Below are positions 1 to 9,035 of a stretch of 64,000 nucleotides of DNA, piece by piece; positions within the stretch are counted from its first letter, which is position 1; each line of letters starts with the position of its first letter. The translations under genes were made by a program, and so were the position numbers. Where the stretch lies: contig CALLPE010000008.1 in the NCBI GenBank assembly GCA_938015445.1, positions 186,001-250,000 of the forward strand, in the 5' to 3' direction. Origin of the DNA: an uncultured Pirellulales bacterium. Its GTDB lineage: Bacteria > Planctomycetota > Planctomycetia > Pirellulales > Thermoguttaceae. The notes under the pieces were generated by a model. The model saw only the letters and a list, made by a program, of their open reading frames with translations, was not told the DNA's origin and ran no database searches.

Positions 1-21
1 CGGCCCACGGCAGGCAGGCTT

Positions 22-1020
22 TTACTTTTCCGACTCGTCGCCGGTTTTGCCGATGGCCTCCTTGTGGAAGACCTCGTGGCATTTGTCGCAGCTTACCGTC
101 AGGCGTTCTATGGCGGCATCGCACTCGGCTTGGTTACCGGCGCGGATGGCCGCATTTACGGCCGCTGCTTCTTTGCGCATCTCGACGCAGAACTGCGTCC
201 ACTGCTTGATCTGCTCGTCGTTCTTGGCTTCCGATGTATCGACGATCGAAGCGTGCGCAATGGCCGCCAGCACCGCCGAATAGCCCGCCGTCTCCTTGGC
301 CCGCGATTTGAACCGCGCAGGTTGTACCTGCCGCCGCAGCCTGGTGTTGATGGTGGGCACGGCTTTCATCAGTTGCGACAGATCGGCGACCTTTTCCCAC
401 TTCAACGGGTGGCTCTCGGTTGGGTCGTTTTCCGCAGCCGCTTTAACGGCCTCGATGGCTTTGCGCGCTGCGGCAAGATCGGTTGTAGCCGCCAACTGCT
501 GGGCGGCCTTGATCATCGCCCCTGCCCGAGCTTTATACTTGTTGTCCTGATCGTGCAGCCCCAGCGTCAAGCAGATCACCGCAAAAGCATTGGCGTCCTT
601 GATCAACTTTTCGGCGAAGTCCTTATAGTCTTCCTCGCTGGCGACTGCTTTGTCGAACTCCTTCAAGTAGGCCGTAACCTGGTTTTCCAAATCCTCGGCC
701 GGCGCGAAGCTGGACACTTTGGCCGCCATGGGATCGTCTTCAGGCGTCGGGCTGGGCTTCGGTTCAGGTGGTTTAGGCTCTTCTGGCTTGGGCTGTTCGG
801 GCTTCGGCTCTGGTGGTTTGGGTTCTTCAGGCTTTGGTTGTTCGGGCTTGGGTTCCTCTGGTTTGGGCTGTTCGGGCTTGGGTGTGGTCTTTTCTGTCTT
901 AGGAGTTTTGTCGGTTGGCGGGGTGGGCTTTTGTGGGCCGCCGCAACCGATCAGCAACCCCGCTAACAAACCAATAATCACCAGCACACAAACGCATCTG
1001 CTATAAAAAGTCCTCGTCAT
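22..1020 (-). CDS. Lipoprotein with Pro/Glu/Lys-rich stalk and C-terminal CxxCH haem motif (cytochrome c'-like)
   Basis: 332 aa. The N-terminus is a lipoprotein signal: a hydrophobic stretch ends in LLIGC, with Cys26 as the lipidation site. Residues about 30-95 are a low-complexity stalk of repeated PKPEEPKP/PKPEQPKP units, likely to hold the domain away from the membrane. The remainder is helical. It ends with CDKCHEVFH: Cys311, Cys314 and His315 form a CxxCH c-type haem site only about 17 residues from the C-terminus. This placement is typical of cytochrome c' and related four-helix cytochromes. Role inferred: periplasm-facing electron carrier or gas sensor anchored to a membrane. No redox partner lies next to it. 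The domain family is inferred from motif position and helix content only. Confidence 0.75.
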   Translation of the reverse strand: MTRTFYSRCVCVLVIIGLLAGLLIGCGGPQKPTPPTDKTPKTEKTTPKPEQPKPEEPKPEQPKPEEPKPPEPKPEQPKPEEPKPPEPKPSPTPEDDPMAAKVSSFAPAEDLENQVTAYLKEFDKAVASEEDYKDFAEKLIKDANAFAVICLTLGLHDQDNKYKARAGAMIKAAQQLAATTDLAAARKAIEAVKAAAENDPTESHPLKWEKVADLSQLMKAVPTINTRLRRQVQPARFKSRAKETAGYSAVLAAIAHASIVDTSEAKNDEQIKQWTQFCVEMRKEAAAVNAAIRAGNQAECDAAIERLTVSCDKCHEVFHKEAIGKTGDESEK

Positions 1021-1190
1021 GTCTACGTCCTTCCTCGCGACCTTTTATCTGGTGTTCTCTAATGCACAGATTGCGATTATACCGGCAGGATAACTCCCGT
1101 CACAGCCAAGCCGCCGCGATGACAGCCGCCAAAGGCGAGAGGCATTCAGGTTATGTTGCTGCCCTGACCGCCCTGTCAGCGCTGCCAAGC

Positions 1191-1230
1191 AGTTTTGCAA
1201 AGCGCTATAAAGTTTTGCGAAGCGTTGTAA
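1191..1230. repeat. 20-bp tandem duplication
   Basis: Two adjacent 20-bp units beginning AGTTTTGC (1191-1210 and 1211-1230) differ at a few positions. A partial third copy (ACAGTACTTGCAAAC) follows. Confidence 0.7.
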
Positions 1231-1436
1231 ACAGTACTTGCAAACTAACAAGGCACCGTTTCAGCCACCCGCTGGGCACGCAGGCAGGTATGGGTCGTAC
1301 TTCGCGGAAAGCCGCGCAACTGCTTTGTGAACACGTAAATTTGAATTGCGTTGGCAGCGCTGTCAAGTGACGTGGCGAGCACGTTTTCAGCGGTTCAGCG
1401 GTCTCCCAAAGCGCACAAGTCGATTTGAGTTTCCCC

Positions 1437-1472
1437 GGGCGTGCAACCCTATTTGGGCGTGCAACCCTATTT
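1437..1472. repeat. 18-bp perfect tandem duplication
   Basis: GGGCGTGCAACCCTATTT occurs twice without a gap, at 1437-1454 and 1455-1472. The copies are identical, so the duplication is recent or maintained. Confidence 0.85.
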
Positions 1473-1642
1473 CCGGCGCAACCGGCAGACAGGTTCACAC
1501 CTATTCTTGGCCCGGAACCGCAAGGGCGTGGCTGCTTTCTGGCCAAATGGCTTCTGCCGACTTATCCCATTGCGCCGGTCCGTCGCCCCGCCGAAGTCGC
1601 TGAAAGAAAGCCGACTGCGCTGGAAGCGACCTTTCGGCCAGC

Positions 1643-3049
1643 TCAATACCGTGCTCGGCCGATATAATTGCAGCCTATCAGATAAGTTTTTTCGCCGTCG
1701 CGCTTGGTTCGGGTGACGTGGGCGACCTGGGCCACCAAATACATCAGCTTGGGCGGGGCGCCCAGGGCGACTACCAGCGTTTCGCTGGGCGGAGGGGTGG
1801 CGGAAAAGAAAGAGAACCCACCGGCGGAAATGTCGTTGCATCTGACTTCCTTGAAAGCACTCTTGTCTGGCAATCCGTCGCCGGTGCAAAAAGCAACCAG
1901 TTGAAAATATGGGTAGGCGCGTCGGGAACGCTTCCGCCTTTCGACATGCAGCGCAGAAACCAGCGGCTCGGCTGCATTCGAGTGGCGCTGAAGGGCCGTC
2001 CACAGCGCTAGTCGGGCATGCTCGGCGGCCGCCTCGGCGCGCTGAGCCCGCCGTTCGGCTTCCCGCTGTGCTGTCACATCGATCCCGGTGGCAATCACCC
2101 CCTCCGGCCTGCCGCGCTGGTCGCTGAGCGTGCGGGCGGACCAGGACACGTAACGTTTTTCCCCGCACTTTGTCAATAGCGACGATTCCCATTCTGTTGC
2201 CACTGCGGGAGGCAACTGTTCCAGTCTACGCCGAAAATCTTCGCTTTCCTCTGGAGCGGCCAAGACGTTCCAAATCGGTTGCCGTTCGATTTCCTTGAGT
2301 GTGAAGCCGCTGATCCGCTCGCCTGCCGGATTGATATATCTGATGCGCAACTGGGCGTCGAGCATCAGCACCATCGCCTCCAGCGTTTCCAGCAAATCGT
2401 TGTAGTGGCTTCGCTCGGCGGCAAGCAGAGCCTCGGCTCGACTGCGGGCCACCGTCGCCGAAACCAACTGCGAAAGGTTTTCCACGAGCAGCAGGTCTTG
2501 CTGGTCGAAATAGTCGGGCATGGGGCTGTAGGCCGCCAACACGCCAAAATTGCGCTCCGCAACGATCAACGGGGCCGCCACCACGCTGCGCAACTGATGG
2601 GCGCTCAAGAAACTGTCGTGAAACCTAGTTTCCTGTTCCAGATCGCTGGCCAGCAAAGGCAAGCCTGTGTGAACGACGAAACCTGCAACCGAAGCTTCCC
2701 GAGCCAACGAGTATTGGTGCCTTACGGTTTCGCCTGGCCGACCATCGCGGCGGCAGATATACAATCGCATGATCAGCGTGGCGTCGTCGGGCAGCAGTTC
2801 GGCCCAGCCGCTCAGTGGCGTGGCCAACACCTCGGAAAGCAACGCCGCGGCGTCTTCCATCAACACGTTCGGGTCTTGGAGGCGCAAGGCCCGGCGGCCC
2901 AAAGCCGCAATCGCGCGCTGCCGCGCCAACAGGTCTTGCTTGTCGGCCGAGGGGAATGCGCCCTCCTGCCGCGCAAAGCCGACCGCAGCGGCTGGGAATT
3001 GTTCATCAGCAGGGCTGTAAGATGCTGGGCTATTCATCGCCGCAAACAT
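1643..3049 (-). CDS. GAF-PAS-PilZ sensor protein
   Basis: 468 aa, soluble. A GAF-like domain spans about residues 45-205 (core around SVVAAPLIVAERNFGVLAAYS). A PAS domain spans about 215-330 (LEAMVLMLDAQLRIRYINPA), followed by a short coil. The C-terminal third is PilZ-like: RRKRSRR at 371-377 and NDISAGG at 405-411 match the RxxxR and [D/N]xSxxG c-di-GMP-binding signatures. It probably senses a ligand and responds to c-di-GMP. The start lies 2 bp after the stop of the GGDEF protein gene upstream, so the pair is probably translationally coupled. A second ATG four codons in (MNSPAS) is an alternative start. Domain calls are by motif; the PilZ call is the surest. Confidence 0.8.
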   Translation of the reverse strand: MFAAMNSPASYSPADEQFPAAAVGFARQEGAFPSADKQDLLARQRAIAALGRRALRLQDPNVLMEDAAALLSEVLATPLSGWAELLPDDATLIMRLYICRRDGRPGETVRHQYSLAREASVAGFVVHTGLPLLASDLEQETRFHDSFLSAHQLRSVVAAPLIVAERNFGVLAAYSPMPDYFDQQDLLLVENLSQLVSATVARSRAEALLAAERSHYNDLLETLEAMVLMLDAQLRIRYINPAGERISGFTLKEIERQPIWNVLAAPEESEDFRRRLEQLPPAVATEWESSLLTKCGEKRYVSWSARTLSDQRGRPEGVIATGIDVTAQREAERRAQRAEAAAEHARLALWTALQRHSNAAEPLVSALHVERRKRSRRAYPYFQLVAFCTGDGLPDKSAFKEVRCNDISAGGFSFFSATPPPSETLVVALGAPPKLMYLVAQVAHVTRTKRDGEKTYLIGCNYIGRARY

Positions 3050-3051
3050 CG

Positions 3052-4473
3052 CTAAAGCGTTATATGCTTTTCTTCGAGTGCTAAGTTGGGGGGCACCACG
3101 GGCGTTGGGTAGTCGCCCTCGTGTACGAAAGTCCGATTCCGCCCGCTAAGTTTGGCTTCATGCAACGCGCCTTCCAGCCGAGAGAACAGCTCCCGGTGCT
3201 GTTCCTCTGCTCGGAGGGCCGTCACTGCACAACTGACCGTCGGCCGAATCTCCTGCTCGCCCGCGCGAAAGTGCGTCAATTCGATGGTTTGCCGGATTTG
3301 TTCTACCAGTTGGGTGACGGAACGCATTGGGGCGTCGGGGCAGAACAGGGCGAACCGCTGGCCGGCCAGCCGCGCGCAGTCGCACACGTCGCGCGTCTGG
3401 CTGAGAAGTATTTGGCCGATGGCACGCAGCAGCTTATCGACTACCTTATGGCCGTATTGCTCGTTGAGCTTGCTGCACCGATCCACGTCGATGACTGCCA
3501 ACGACAAGCGGCGTATTCCGTGCGGATCGCGTTGCTGCCACTGGCGCACCCGCTCTTCCAAGGCAGCCCGATTGTCGATCCCGGTCAATTCGTCTTTAGC
3601 GCTGAGCGACTCTGGCTGTCCGGGCGAACGCTCGGCGGCCGATACTCTAAGCGCCGCTTCCGCCAGTGTGTCGCGTAGCCGATAGTTGGTGTTGGCCAGT
3701 TTGCTGGTGTGGCTGATGGCTTCGGAGTGCTGGGCGGCAATATCCCCTTGCGGATGGAAGGCCTGGAACACCTGCCGGCTGGCGCTTATCTGCTCGTCTT
3801 GGCTGCGGATGGCCTCGGCCAGCTCGTCGCGGACGGGCTGCAATTGTTCCTTTGCGGCCCACGATTCTTCCAGACTTTTGTGGAGTTGCTCTCTGTGCTT
3901 CAAATACTCCTCGGTTGCGGCCAACAACCCGCTCAGCGCAGCCTCGATTTCTGCCGCGTCGGCCGGTCCAATCCGACTGCGGAAAGCCTCGTCTGTCTCG
4001 GTCAGTTTATGCTGGTACCTGTCGACCTCGTGCTGCATGGCGGCGATTGGGGCCATCGCAGCCGATAAAGGCTGGGCGGCTTGACTATCGGAGGGGGCGT
4101 CGGACTGCGGGCTGGCCGACGACGATCGCTCAGCATCGCCGCTCGCGCTAGCAGTGGGTTTTTCACCGCCGAGCTGAGCGGCCAAGCGTGCAAACTCGCC
4201 GGCGCTGTCCGACGGCAAAGCCTCCGAATGTGGCGCAGCCAAATGCTGGCTCGGGCCGGCGGAAACAGGCTCGGACTGGTCGGAAAGCTGGCCTTGAGCC
4301 GCCGGCGCAGACGCGGAACACTGGCCTGCTAGCGGGCCGCTCGTACCGTCCGCATTCAGACCCGCCGAAGCCGTCATCAACCGATACCGTTTTCCCAGGT
4401 AAGCTGAGACTGCGAACCCCAGGCCCAGGTTCACCGTGGCGATAATCATTACATACACGGTAAAGAAGCTCAC
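3052..4473 (-). CDS. Membrane-anchored GGDEF-domain protein with degenerate active site
   Basis: 473 aa, GTG start preceded by AGGGGCGACTGAC. One transmembrane helix spans residues about 4-25. A long Ser/Ala/Gln-rich linker and a coiled-coil region (145-290) lead to a C-terminal GGDEF domain (about 293-450). That domain keeps DELTGIDNR, the metal-site VIDVD (327-331) and NEQYGH. The signature that should read GG[D/E]EF is AGQRF (370-374), so the catalytic acid is replaced by Gln. Diguanylate cyclase activity is therefore doubtful; a binding or regulatory role is more likely. It is the first gene of a two-gene unit with the PilZ protein, which suggests a local c-di-GMP circuit in which this protein is a receptor or scaffold. 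Confidence 0.85.
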   Translation of the reverse strand: MSFFTVYVMIIATVNLGLGFAVSAYLGKRYRLMTASAGLNADGTSGPLAGQCSASAPAAQGQLSDQSEPVSAGPSQHLAAPHSEALPSDSAGEFARLAAQLGGEKPTASASGDAERSSSASPQSDAPSDSQAAQPLSAAMAPIAAMQHEVDRYQHKLTETDEAFRSRIGPADAAEIEAALSGLLAATEEYLKHREQLHKSLEESWAAKEQLQPVRDELAEAIRSQDEQISASRQVFQAFHPQGDIAAQHSEAISHTSKLANTNYRLRDTLAEAALRVSAAERSPGQPESLSAKDELTGIDNRAALEERVRQWQQRDPHGIRRLSLAVIDVDRCSKLNEQYGHKVVDKLLRAIGQILLSQTRDVCDCARLAGQRFALFCPDAPMRSVTQLVEQIRQTIELTHFRAGEQEIRPTVSCAVTALRAEEQHRELFSRLEGALHEAKLSGRNRTFVHEGDYPTPVVPPNLALEEKHITL

Positions 4474-5027
4474 GTCAGTCGCCCCTGTCGGTCAGCGGAA
4501 AATTACGCAGCCGTCGCCGAGTGTGCCAATCGCGACTATGTCGGCCAGTAAGCCGATCCGAGCCAGAGCGGCACCTCCAGGTGTACGGCGACCGTGCAGC
4601 GGCGTGCCCAGTTGCGCGAGCTTGATAAACCGGTAGCTGCTCTCCACGTCCGCAATAAATTGGTAGCTGCTGGCCAACGTCAGCCTGCCGAGCTGCCGCA
4701 GCGGTCTGCCTTCCCAGTAAGGTTGGGGCTGGGTGATACCCTACTAAAACCTAGCTTAGGCAATTGGTGGAAGGATGGCACGGGGACGCCCAGGACGGGA
4801 TGGCCTTCAGGGCAACCCAGCAGACCGGCCATGAGAACCGGTGACAAAAATAATCGCTCAAGAGACTTGCTGTCAGAGTGCTCGAACAAGCCGGTTGTAA
4901 GAGCTGGAGCCGAGCCGCGTGAGCGGGCTTTGCCGATTGCTCGGGATCGAGGCGTTGTAGCCGAGATGTCGGTTCCAGGGATTGTGACGAGCGTTGTGTG
5001 CAGTTGTGTCGGTTTGCGGACCGGCGG
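4474..5027. other. Gene-free stretch between the TGS GTPase and the GGDEF gene
   Basis: No supported gene. A 61-codon minus-strand frame at 4492-4677 shows an internal peptide echo, but this comes from the duplication at 4632-4680. No clear terminator or promoter was seen. Confidence 0.5.
4632..4680. repeat. Imperfect 30-bp-spaced direct repeat
   Basis: GGTAGCTGCTCTCCACGTC at 4632-4650 and GGTAGCTGCTGGCCAACGT at 4662-4680 share most positions, with a 30-bp period. Confidence 0.6.
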
Positions 5028-6020
5028 CTACATGTGCAGCTCTACGACGTCCTTATCCTGAAGCACGTAATCGCCTTTGACCTGGGTGCCAGGGTGCACC
5101 GCCGATCCCCATACGCGGGCGAACTTCAGCTTGGTCAAATAGTCCTTGTGAACCATGCCGGCCAGTTCCAGCAGCGTGCTGCCGCGGCGGAGAGTGAAGG
5201 GCCGGTCCAAGTCGGGCTGTTTGGCCGAAGGCAGCTTCGAGTACACTCGTACCACATCCATCGCCCGGTATATCGCTTCCCGCAATTCCTCCAGACCGAT
5301 CCGCTGTTGGGCGGAGATGACATACTCGGGGAAATCCAGGGGGCACAACTCGTGCAGCAACTCGAGGCGCTGACGTGCATCGGGCAAGTCGATTTTATTG
5401 GGGACCAAGAAGGTTCGGGTAAACGACAAGCCCACGTCGTTCTCGTCCAGGTACGATGTGGCCGCCAGCCGCGTCTTGGTGGCCGCCAGCCGATCCAACA
5501 CCTCTTGGCACTGTTCGATACCGGCGTCGCTGCCCAGGTCCACTAGCAACAATGCCAGATCAGCACTGCGGATGATGCCGTGCATCAGCGGATCGAGGTA
5601 GTCGCTAGTGATCGGCGGGGTGTCGATCAGTTGCACGAATACGTCTTCCCAGGGCATCATGGCCGGGGCGGGAGTCTTGGTGGTAAACGGGTAGGGGGCC
5701 ACTTCGGGAGTGGCGTTGGTCAAAGCGGCGATAAGCTGACTCTTACCGGCGTTCGGTCCACCCAACAGAACTGCTGTCCCTGCCCCTTGCCGCGGAATGC
5801 GAAAGCCGCGCGTCCGTTTGCCCGTGCGCTTTTCGGCCGCCAGCTCGCGCTTGACCTTGGCAATCTTGGCCTTGATGTCGGCCTGAAGATGATCCGTCCC
5901 CTTGTGTTTGGGAATTTCCTGAAGCATCACCTGGAGGCATTTCAGCTCTTCCTCCAGAGTCGTCGCCCGGCGGTATGCCTCCTCGGCCTTGAGGTACTGC
6001 GGGGTCAGATTGGCTGGCAT
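5028..6020 (-). CDS. TGS-domain GTPase of the DRG/Obg type
   Basis: 330 aa. An N-terminal helical segment (residues 8-66) precedes a GTPase domain. The P-loop GGPNAGKS (87-94), the switch region around PFTTKTPAP, the G3-like DTPP (133-136) and the G4 NKID are all visible. The usual DxxG of G3 is DTPP, as in some DRG-like proteins. The last 65 residues are a TGS domain (TLRRGSTLLELAGMVH to the terminus). Such GTPases associate with ribosomes or RNA; the exact role in this subfamily is not established. Only 7 bp separate it from the secreted-protein gene upstream, so the two are probably co-transcribed. Confidence 0.88.
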   Translation of the reverse strand: MPANLTPQYLKAEEAYRRATTLEEELKCLQVMLQEIPKHKGTDHLQADIKAKIAKVKRELAAEKRTGKRTRGFRIPRQGAGTAVLLGGPNAGKSQLIAALTNATPEVAPYPFTTKTPAPAMMPWEDVFVQLIDTPPITSDYLDPLMHGIIRSADLALLLVDLGSDAGIEQCQEVLDRLAATKTRLAATSYLDENDVGLSFTRTFLVPNKIDLPDARQRLELLHELCPLDFPEYVISAQQRIGLEELREAIYRAMDVVRVYSKLPSAKQPDLDRPFTLRRGSTLLELAGMVHKDYLTKLKFARVWGSAVHPGTQVKGDYVLQDKDVVELHM

Positions 6021-6027
6021 GGCGGTT

Positions 6028-7434
6028 TCAGTTGCGAACTATGCTCCAGGCCCCACCGACAATATGATTCTCCACGGCATTACTATTATCTACCGGAATC
6101 CGCAAACGTTCCACCGGGACCAGCCGCCCGCGAACAGGCTCGCCGCTACGCGCTACCAGTGGCGGCAGCAGGGCGGTCTTGTCGCCGGGATCGCTGAGCG
6201 CCGGACCGACCGGGGCCGTCGGCGGGTGAGAGTTATCCACAGGCAGCGACGGCTTCTCGACAGGGAACGACTTGGACGGCGGCTCCAACGACTTGGACGG
6301 CGGCTCCTGCACGGGCTTGCTGAGGGGCCGCTGAAGTTGGAAAGGCAGCGATCCTGCGCCGGGCCGCAGCGGCCAGCCCGTACCTGTCGGCAAACCGTTG
6401 CCGCCAAATGTCGCGCCGCCGGAAGTCCTTCCGCTCGAACCGCCGCCAGCCGCAGGGTGGCCTCCCGAAACATTGCCGCCTGGGGCAGTAGCTTCGGTAT
6501 GCTGAGCACCGACGGTACCCTGACCACCGAAAAGATGCTGAGTACCGACCGGATGCTGCCCGCCGCTAGGATACTGAGCACCGACAGAATGTTGACCGCC
6601 GATAGGATGCTGACTACTGGAGCTATTCTGACCAAGGGTATTGTCAGTCCTGCCGTTGCCATAAATTGAGGAGACGCCCTGGCCGCTGCTTGTGCCATTC
6701 GAGCTTGGTCTGCCAAATGTGTCAAAGCTGCCGGAGCCGGCCGGAACGCTGAAGTTGGTAGGCGGAAGTGGGCTTGGGGCAGGCTGTGTAGCCGAATAGT
6801 TGACCGCCGCGCTGGCCGAGCTGGCGGTGTTCACCGGCATATGGATGGTGCCCGGCACCAAAGTTGTACAACTGCCACTGGTCGGCACAGCCGCCGGCGC
6901 ATAGACAGTTGGTTGCACAATGCTATAAGTGGGCGCAACGCTATAACTGGGCGTGATGTGTGCCGCCGGTGCATACTGCGCTTTGGTGCAGACCAGCCGA
7001 TAAGTGGTGTAAGGCACAAGTCGCACCTGATTGCTGTAGGTGATGACAGGCTGATAAGCAGTCACCGGGTAGCCTGTGCAGGCGTCGCGCGTCACCACCG
7101 GCATGTAGCTAGTGACTGCCGTGGGCTGAACCACCTGTCGGTATGAAACCTGCGGTACGTAGTAGCACGTCGTGCCGACAGGGGCCGATGTACTGCGCAG
7201 CGTCGCCCGTAACCGTGCAAACGGCCCGGCCGGCGTCGTGCTGCTGCTGGGATAGTACACGGTTGGAGCGACATATCGGGGGGTGTATGTGGTCTGGGCC
7301 GCTCCGCCGGCGCCGCCACCCCAGAGACAATCCAGCAACCCGGCCTCACTGCCAGCCGGATGCAACACCAACGCCGAAAAAACCGCCATGAAAGCGGACA
7401 TTACAAGCGCCAGTCGCAACACGTACGGAAGCAT
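6028..7434 (-). CDS. Secreted Tyr/Thr/Pro-rich structural-type protein with His-Gly-Gln repeats
   Basis: 468 aa. A signal peptide (MLPYVLRLALVMSAFMAVFSA) follows a strong GGGGAGG ribosome site 8 bp upstream of the ATG. The mature part begins with a Gly/Ala-rich patch. It continues with Tyr/Val/Pro/Thr-rich segments (YTPRYVAPTVYYP, VTAYQPVITYS), a style seen in many uncharacterised planctomycete envelope proteins. The middle (about nt 6500-6620) encodes short imperfect repeats such as GGQHSVGAQYPSGGQHPVG, arising from degenerate 15/30-bp DNA repeats. The C-terminal half is rich in Pro and Ser, with LPVDNSHPP and IPVDNSNA near the end. No enzyme domain is recognisable. An exported surface or wall-like component is inferred. 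Confidence 0.7.
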   Translation of the reverse strand: MLPYVLRLALVMSAFMAVFSALVLHPAGSEAGLLDCLWGGGAGGAAQTTYTPRYVAPTVYYPSSSTTPAGPFARLRATLRSTSAPVGTTCYYVPQVSYRQVVQPTAVTSYMPVVTRDACTGYPVTAYQPVITYSNQVRLVPYTTYRLVCTKAQYAPAAHITPSYSVAPTYSIVQPTVYAPAAVPTSGSCTTLVPGTIHMPVNTASSASAAVNYSATQPAPSPLPPTNFSVPAGSGSFDTFGRPSSNGTSSGQGVSSIYGNGRTDNTLGQNSSSSQHPIGGQHSVGAQYPSGGQHPVGTQHLFGGQGTVGAQHTEATAPGGNVSGGHPAAGGGSSGRTSGGATFGGNGLPTGTGWPLRPGAGSLPFQLQRPLSKPVQEPPSKSLEPPSKSFPVEKPSLPVDNSHPPTAPVGPALSDPGDKTALLPPLVARSGEPVRGRLVPVERLRIPVDNSNAVENHIVGGAWSIVRN

Positions 7435-7971
7435 CAGCTACGCCTCCCCAAAGCAAAGTTTTTAGTATCTCACGCACCCACGGCTCGCTTCTGCCGGAAT
7501 GCTTACGGCGATTGTCTGGATGTTTGGGACTCTATGATTCTCTACGAAGCCACCGTGGCAGCAGGTTTCTATTTCACGTTTTCTACAAAGCCACTCTAAC
7601 AGCGAGTTCTACTTCTACAAAGCCACTCTAACAGCGAGGGCCTTTTTCTCGGATGTGCCGCTGCGCAGATGCCGTGGCCGAGTCAGCCTGCGCCAAGTTC
7701 GCTTGCCCCCCTCTACTATTTGGATACCAAATGCGCTTGTAGCGGGGGCACGGGCGCACACAGGCCCAAGAAAGATTACCTTGCGGCTGGGCAGGGGCAA
7801 CCGATTCGAGCTTCCACGGTGAGTGTCAGGCGACTGGTTTGCGTTAATCGCACTTGTACGCGCCGCGCCCGTAGAACGCATTTATGTGCGTTGGGCACAT
7901 AGATTGGCCTTTGGGTTGCCGACGCACACTGCGCATTTCCGCAAGCGGCGGTGATGTATTCGGCGCGACGG
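7435..7971. other. Gene-free stretch with a 26-bp duplication
   Basis: The stretch is AT-richer than its surroundings. No convincing coding frame or RNA was seen. It contains the direct repeat at 7581-7638 and probably the promoter of the secreted-protein gene that starts at 7434. Confidence 0.5.
7581..7638. repeat. Perfect 26-bp direct repeat, 32-bp period
   Basis: A 26-bp unit beginning TTCTACAAAGCCACTC occupies 7581-7606 and recurs identically at 7613-7638 after 6 bp (TTCTAC, which is also the start of the unit). Confidence 0.88.
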
Positions 7972-8589
7972 TCAAAATTTGCCCAGGTTGCCCATCCGCT
8001 GTTCATAAATGTCGTATAGAGCAAAAAACATCTCGCGCAGGTCGCCATGGGCGGCTGCGTAGCAGGCGGCCACGTCGGTGGGGGTGACAAGCTCCCGGTA
8101 GCCTTGCTGAAGCTGGGCTGCCAGCTTCTGGGCCAGAGGCAAACCAGGGCGCAGAGTGCACAGGGTAGGAAAGCCGGCGGGGCGGTGTGTGCTAACAAGC
8201 AACCCCAGCTTGCGTCGGCGGCAGAAGTGCTTCAGCCGCATTCGGGCGAGCCACGAGAGTTGCTCGTACCCATCGACGACGATTACTGAAATGTTCTCGG
8301 CGCTGCGCAGCTTGCGAAAGCTGAGCGGCAACCGGCGTTGACCAGCGTGCAACTCCAGGTGCAGCACGCCCAGTCCGCTGGCCTCCAAGCCAGCCCTCAG
8401 CGTTGCCAGCAGCGCCGACTTGCCGCTGCCGTGTGCGCCGACTATCTGGCCCCAATAGCCGCTGGCGCGAAGCTGTGTCAGCAAGCTGTCCAGAGGCGGC
8501 TGTTCGTCGAATATGAAGTCGATTGCGCCGGGCCGAACGCGCGACGCTGTGAAAGGATTCTCGGCTGCAACATACCAATGATCGCTCAC
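7972..8589 (-). CDS. Small P-loop ATPase, third gene of an overlapping operon
   Basis: 205 aa. The GTG start overlaps the TGA stop of the upstream gene (GTGA), which indicates translational coupling. The Walker A motif is GAHGSGKS (51-58). A Walker B-like strand, ISVIVVDGYEQL, lies near residues 105-117. The segment LGLLVSTHRPAGFPTLCTL resembles the sensor region of AAA-type ATPases. The protein is smaller than standard AAA+ proteins and lacks an obvious lid domain. Substrate and partner are unknown, but co-translation with two envelope-type proteins suggests they act together. Confidence 0.75.
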   Translation of the reverse strand: MSDHWYVAAENPFTASRVRPGAIDFIFDEQPPLDSLLTQLRASGYWGQIVGAHGSGKSALLATLRAGLEASGLGVLHLELHAGQRRLPLSFRKLRSAENISVIVVDGYEQLSWLARMRLKHFCRRRKLGLLVSTHRPAGFPTLCTLRPGLPLAQKLAAQLQQGYRELVTPTDVAACYAAAHGDLREMFFALYDIYEQRMGNLGKF

Positions 8590-9035
8590 GGATCAGCCAC
8601 GCCCAGCAGCGCCGGCCGCTGGCAGGCGGCCGGTCCGTTGGCGGTCGATTTGACCGGTGGAATCGCGCCCAGCCGAAACACCTTTTCTCCTACAATTTCC
8701 TTCCCATCGCTGAGAAACACCCTTACCCGCACACACCACCGCAGTTTGATTATCTGCCCTTCGTAACTCAAAGGGCTGTGGGGTAACTGGGTGCTGAAGC
8801 GTTGCGGATGGCGCAGATCGGTGGTCTGCGGCTCGTGGAATTCGTACCGCCAGAACTCGTGTACGGCCAGGTCCTGGTCGCCTTTGCCCTCGGTGTACCA
8901 AAGCACCGACACTTCCAGGGCTTTGGGCGGTCTGTCGGGCAAGGTGCTGAGCCGGAACTCGCCCGACAGCACTTCTCCCGGCCGATACACCCGGCCGTTG
9001 CCATCCAAGCGGATGATTACAATCGGTCTATGCAT
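8586..9035 (-). CDS. Small beta-rich protein, second gene of the operon
   Basis: 149 aa from the ATG at 9035 (MHRPIVIIRLDGNGRVY). This start overlaps the end of the DUF3592-like gene by 19 bp. A longer frame runs upstream, but its extra residues lie in the neighbouring gene's reading and look non-protein-like. The sequence alternates hydrophobic strands with YRPGEVLSGEFRL and KALEVSVLWYTEG, resembling the N-terminal sheet of arrestin-like folds. That comparison is inference. No signal peptide or membrane helix. The role is unknown. Confidence 0.7.
   Translation of the reverse strand: MHRPIVIIRLDGNGRVYRPGEVLSGEFRLSTLPDRPPKALEVSVLWYTEGKGDQDLAVHEFWRYEFHEPQTTDLRHPQRFSTQLPHSPLSYEGQIIKLRWCVRVRVFLSDGKEIVGEKVFRLGAIPPVKSTANGPAACQRPALLGVADP

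Larger units (their letters stand above)
1021..1642. other. Gene-free stretch with two short direct repeats
   Basis: Open frames occur on both strands, but none has a family-like product or a good ribosome site. The stretch holds two short direct duplications (1191-1230 and 1437-1472), listed separately. I see no RNA gene. Confidence 0.5.

Noticed and set aside
64..966. 300-codon plus-strand frame opposite the haem lipoprotein
   Set aside because: It is antisense to a protein with a signal peptide and a haem motif. Its sequence is Phe/Gly/Arg/Leu-rich, the mirror of the Pro-Lys-Glu stalk.
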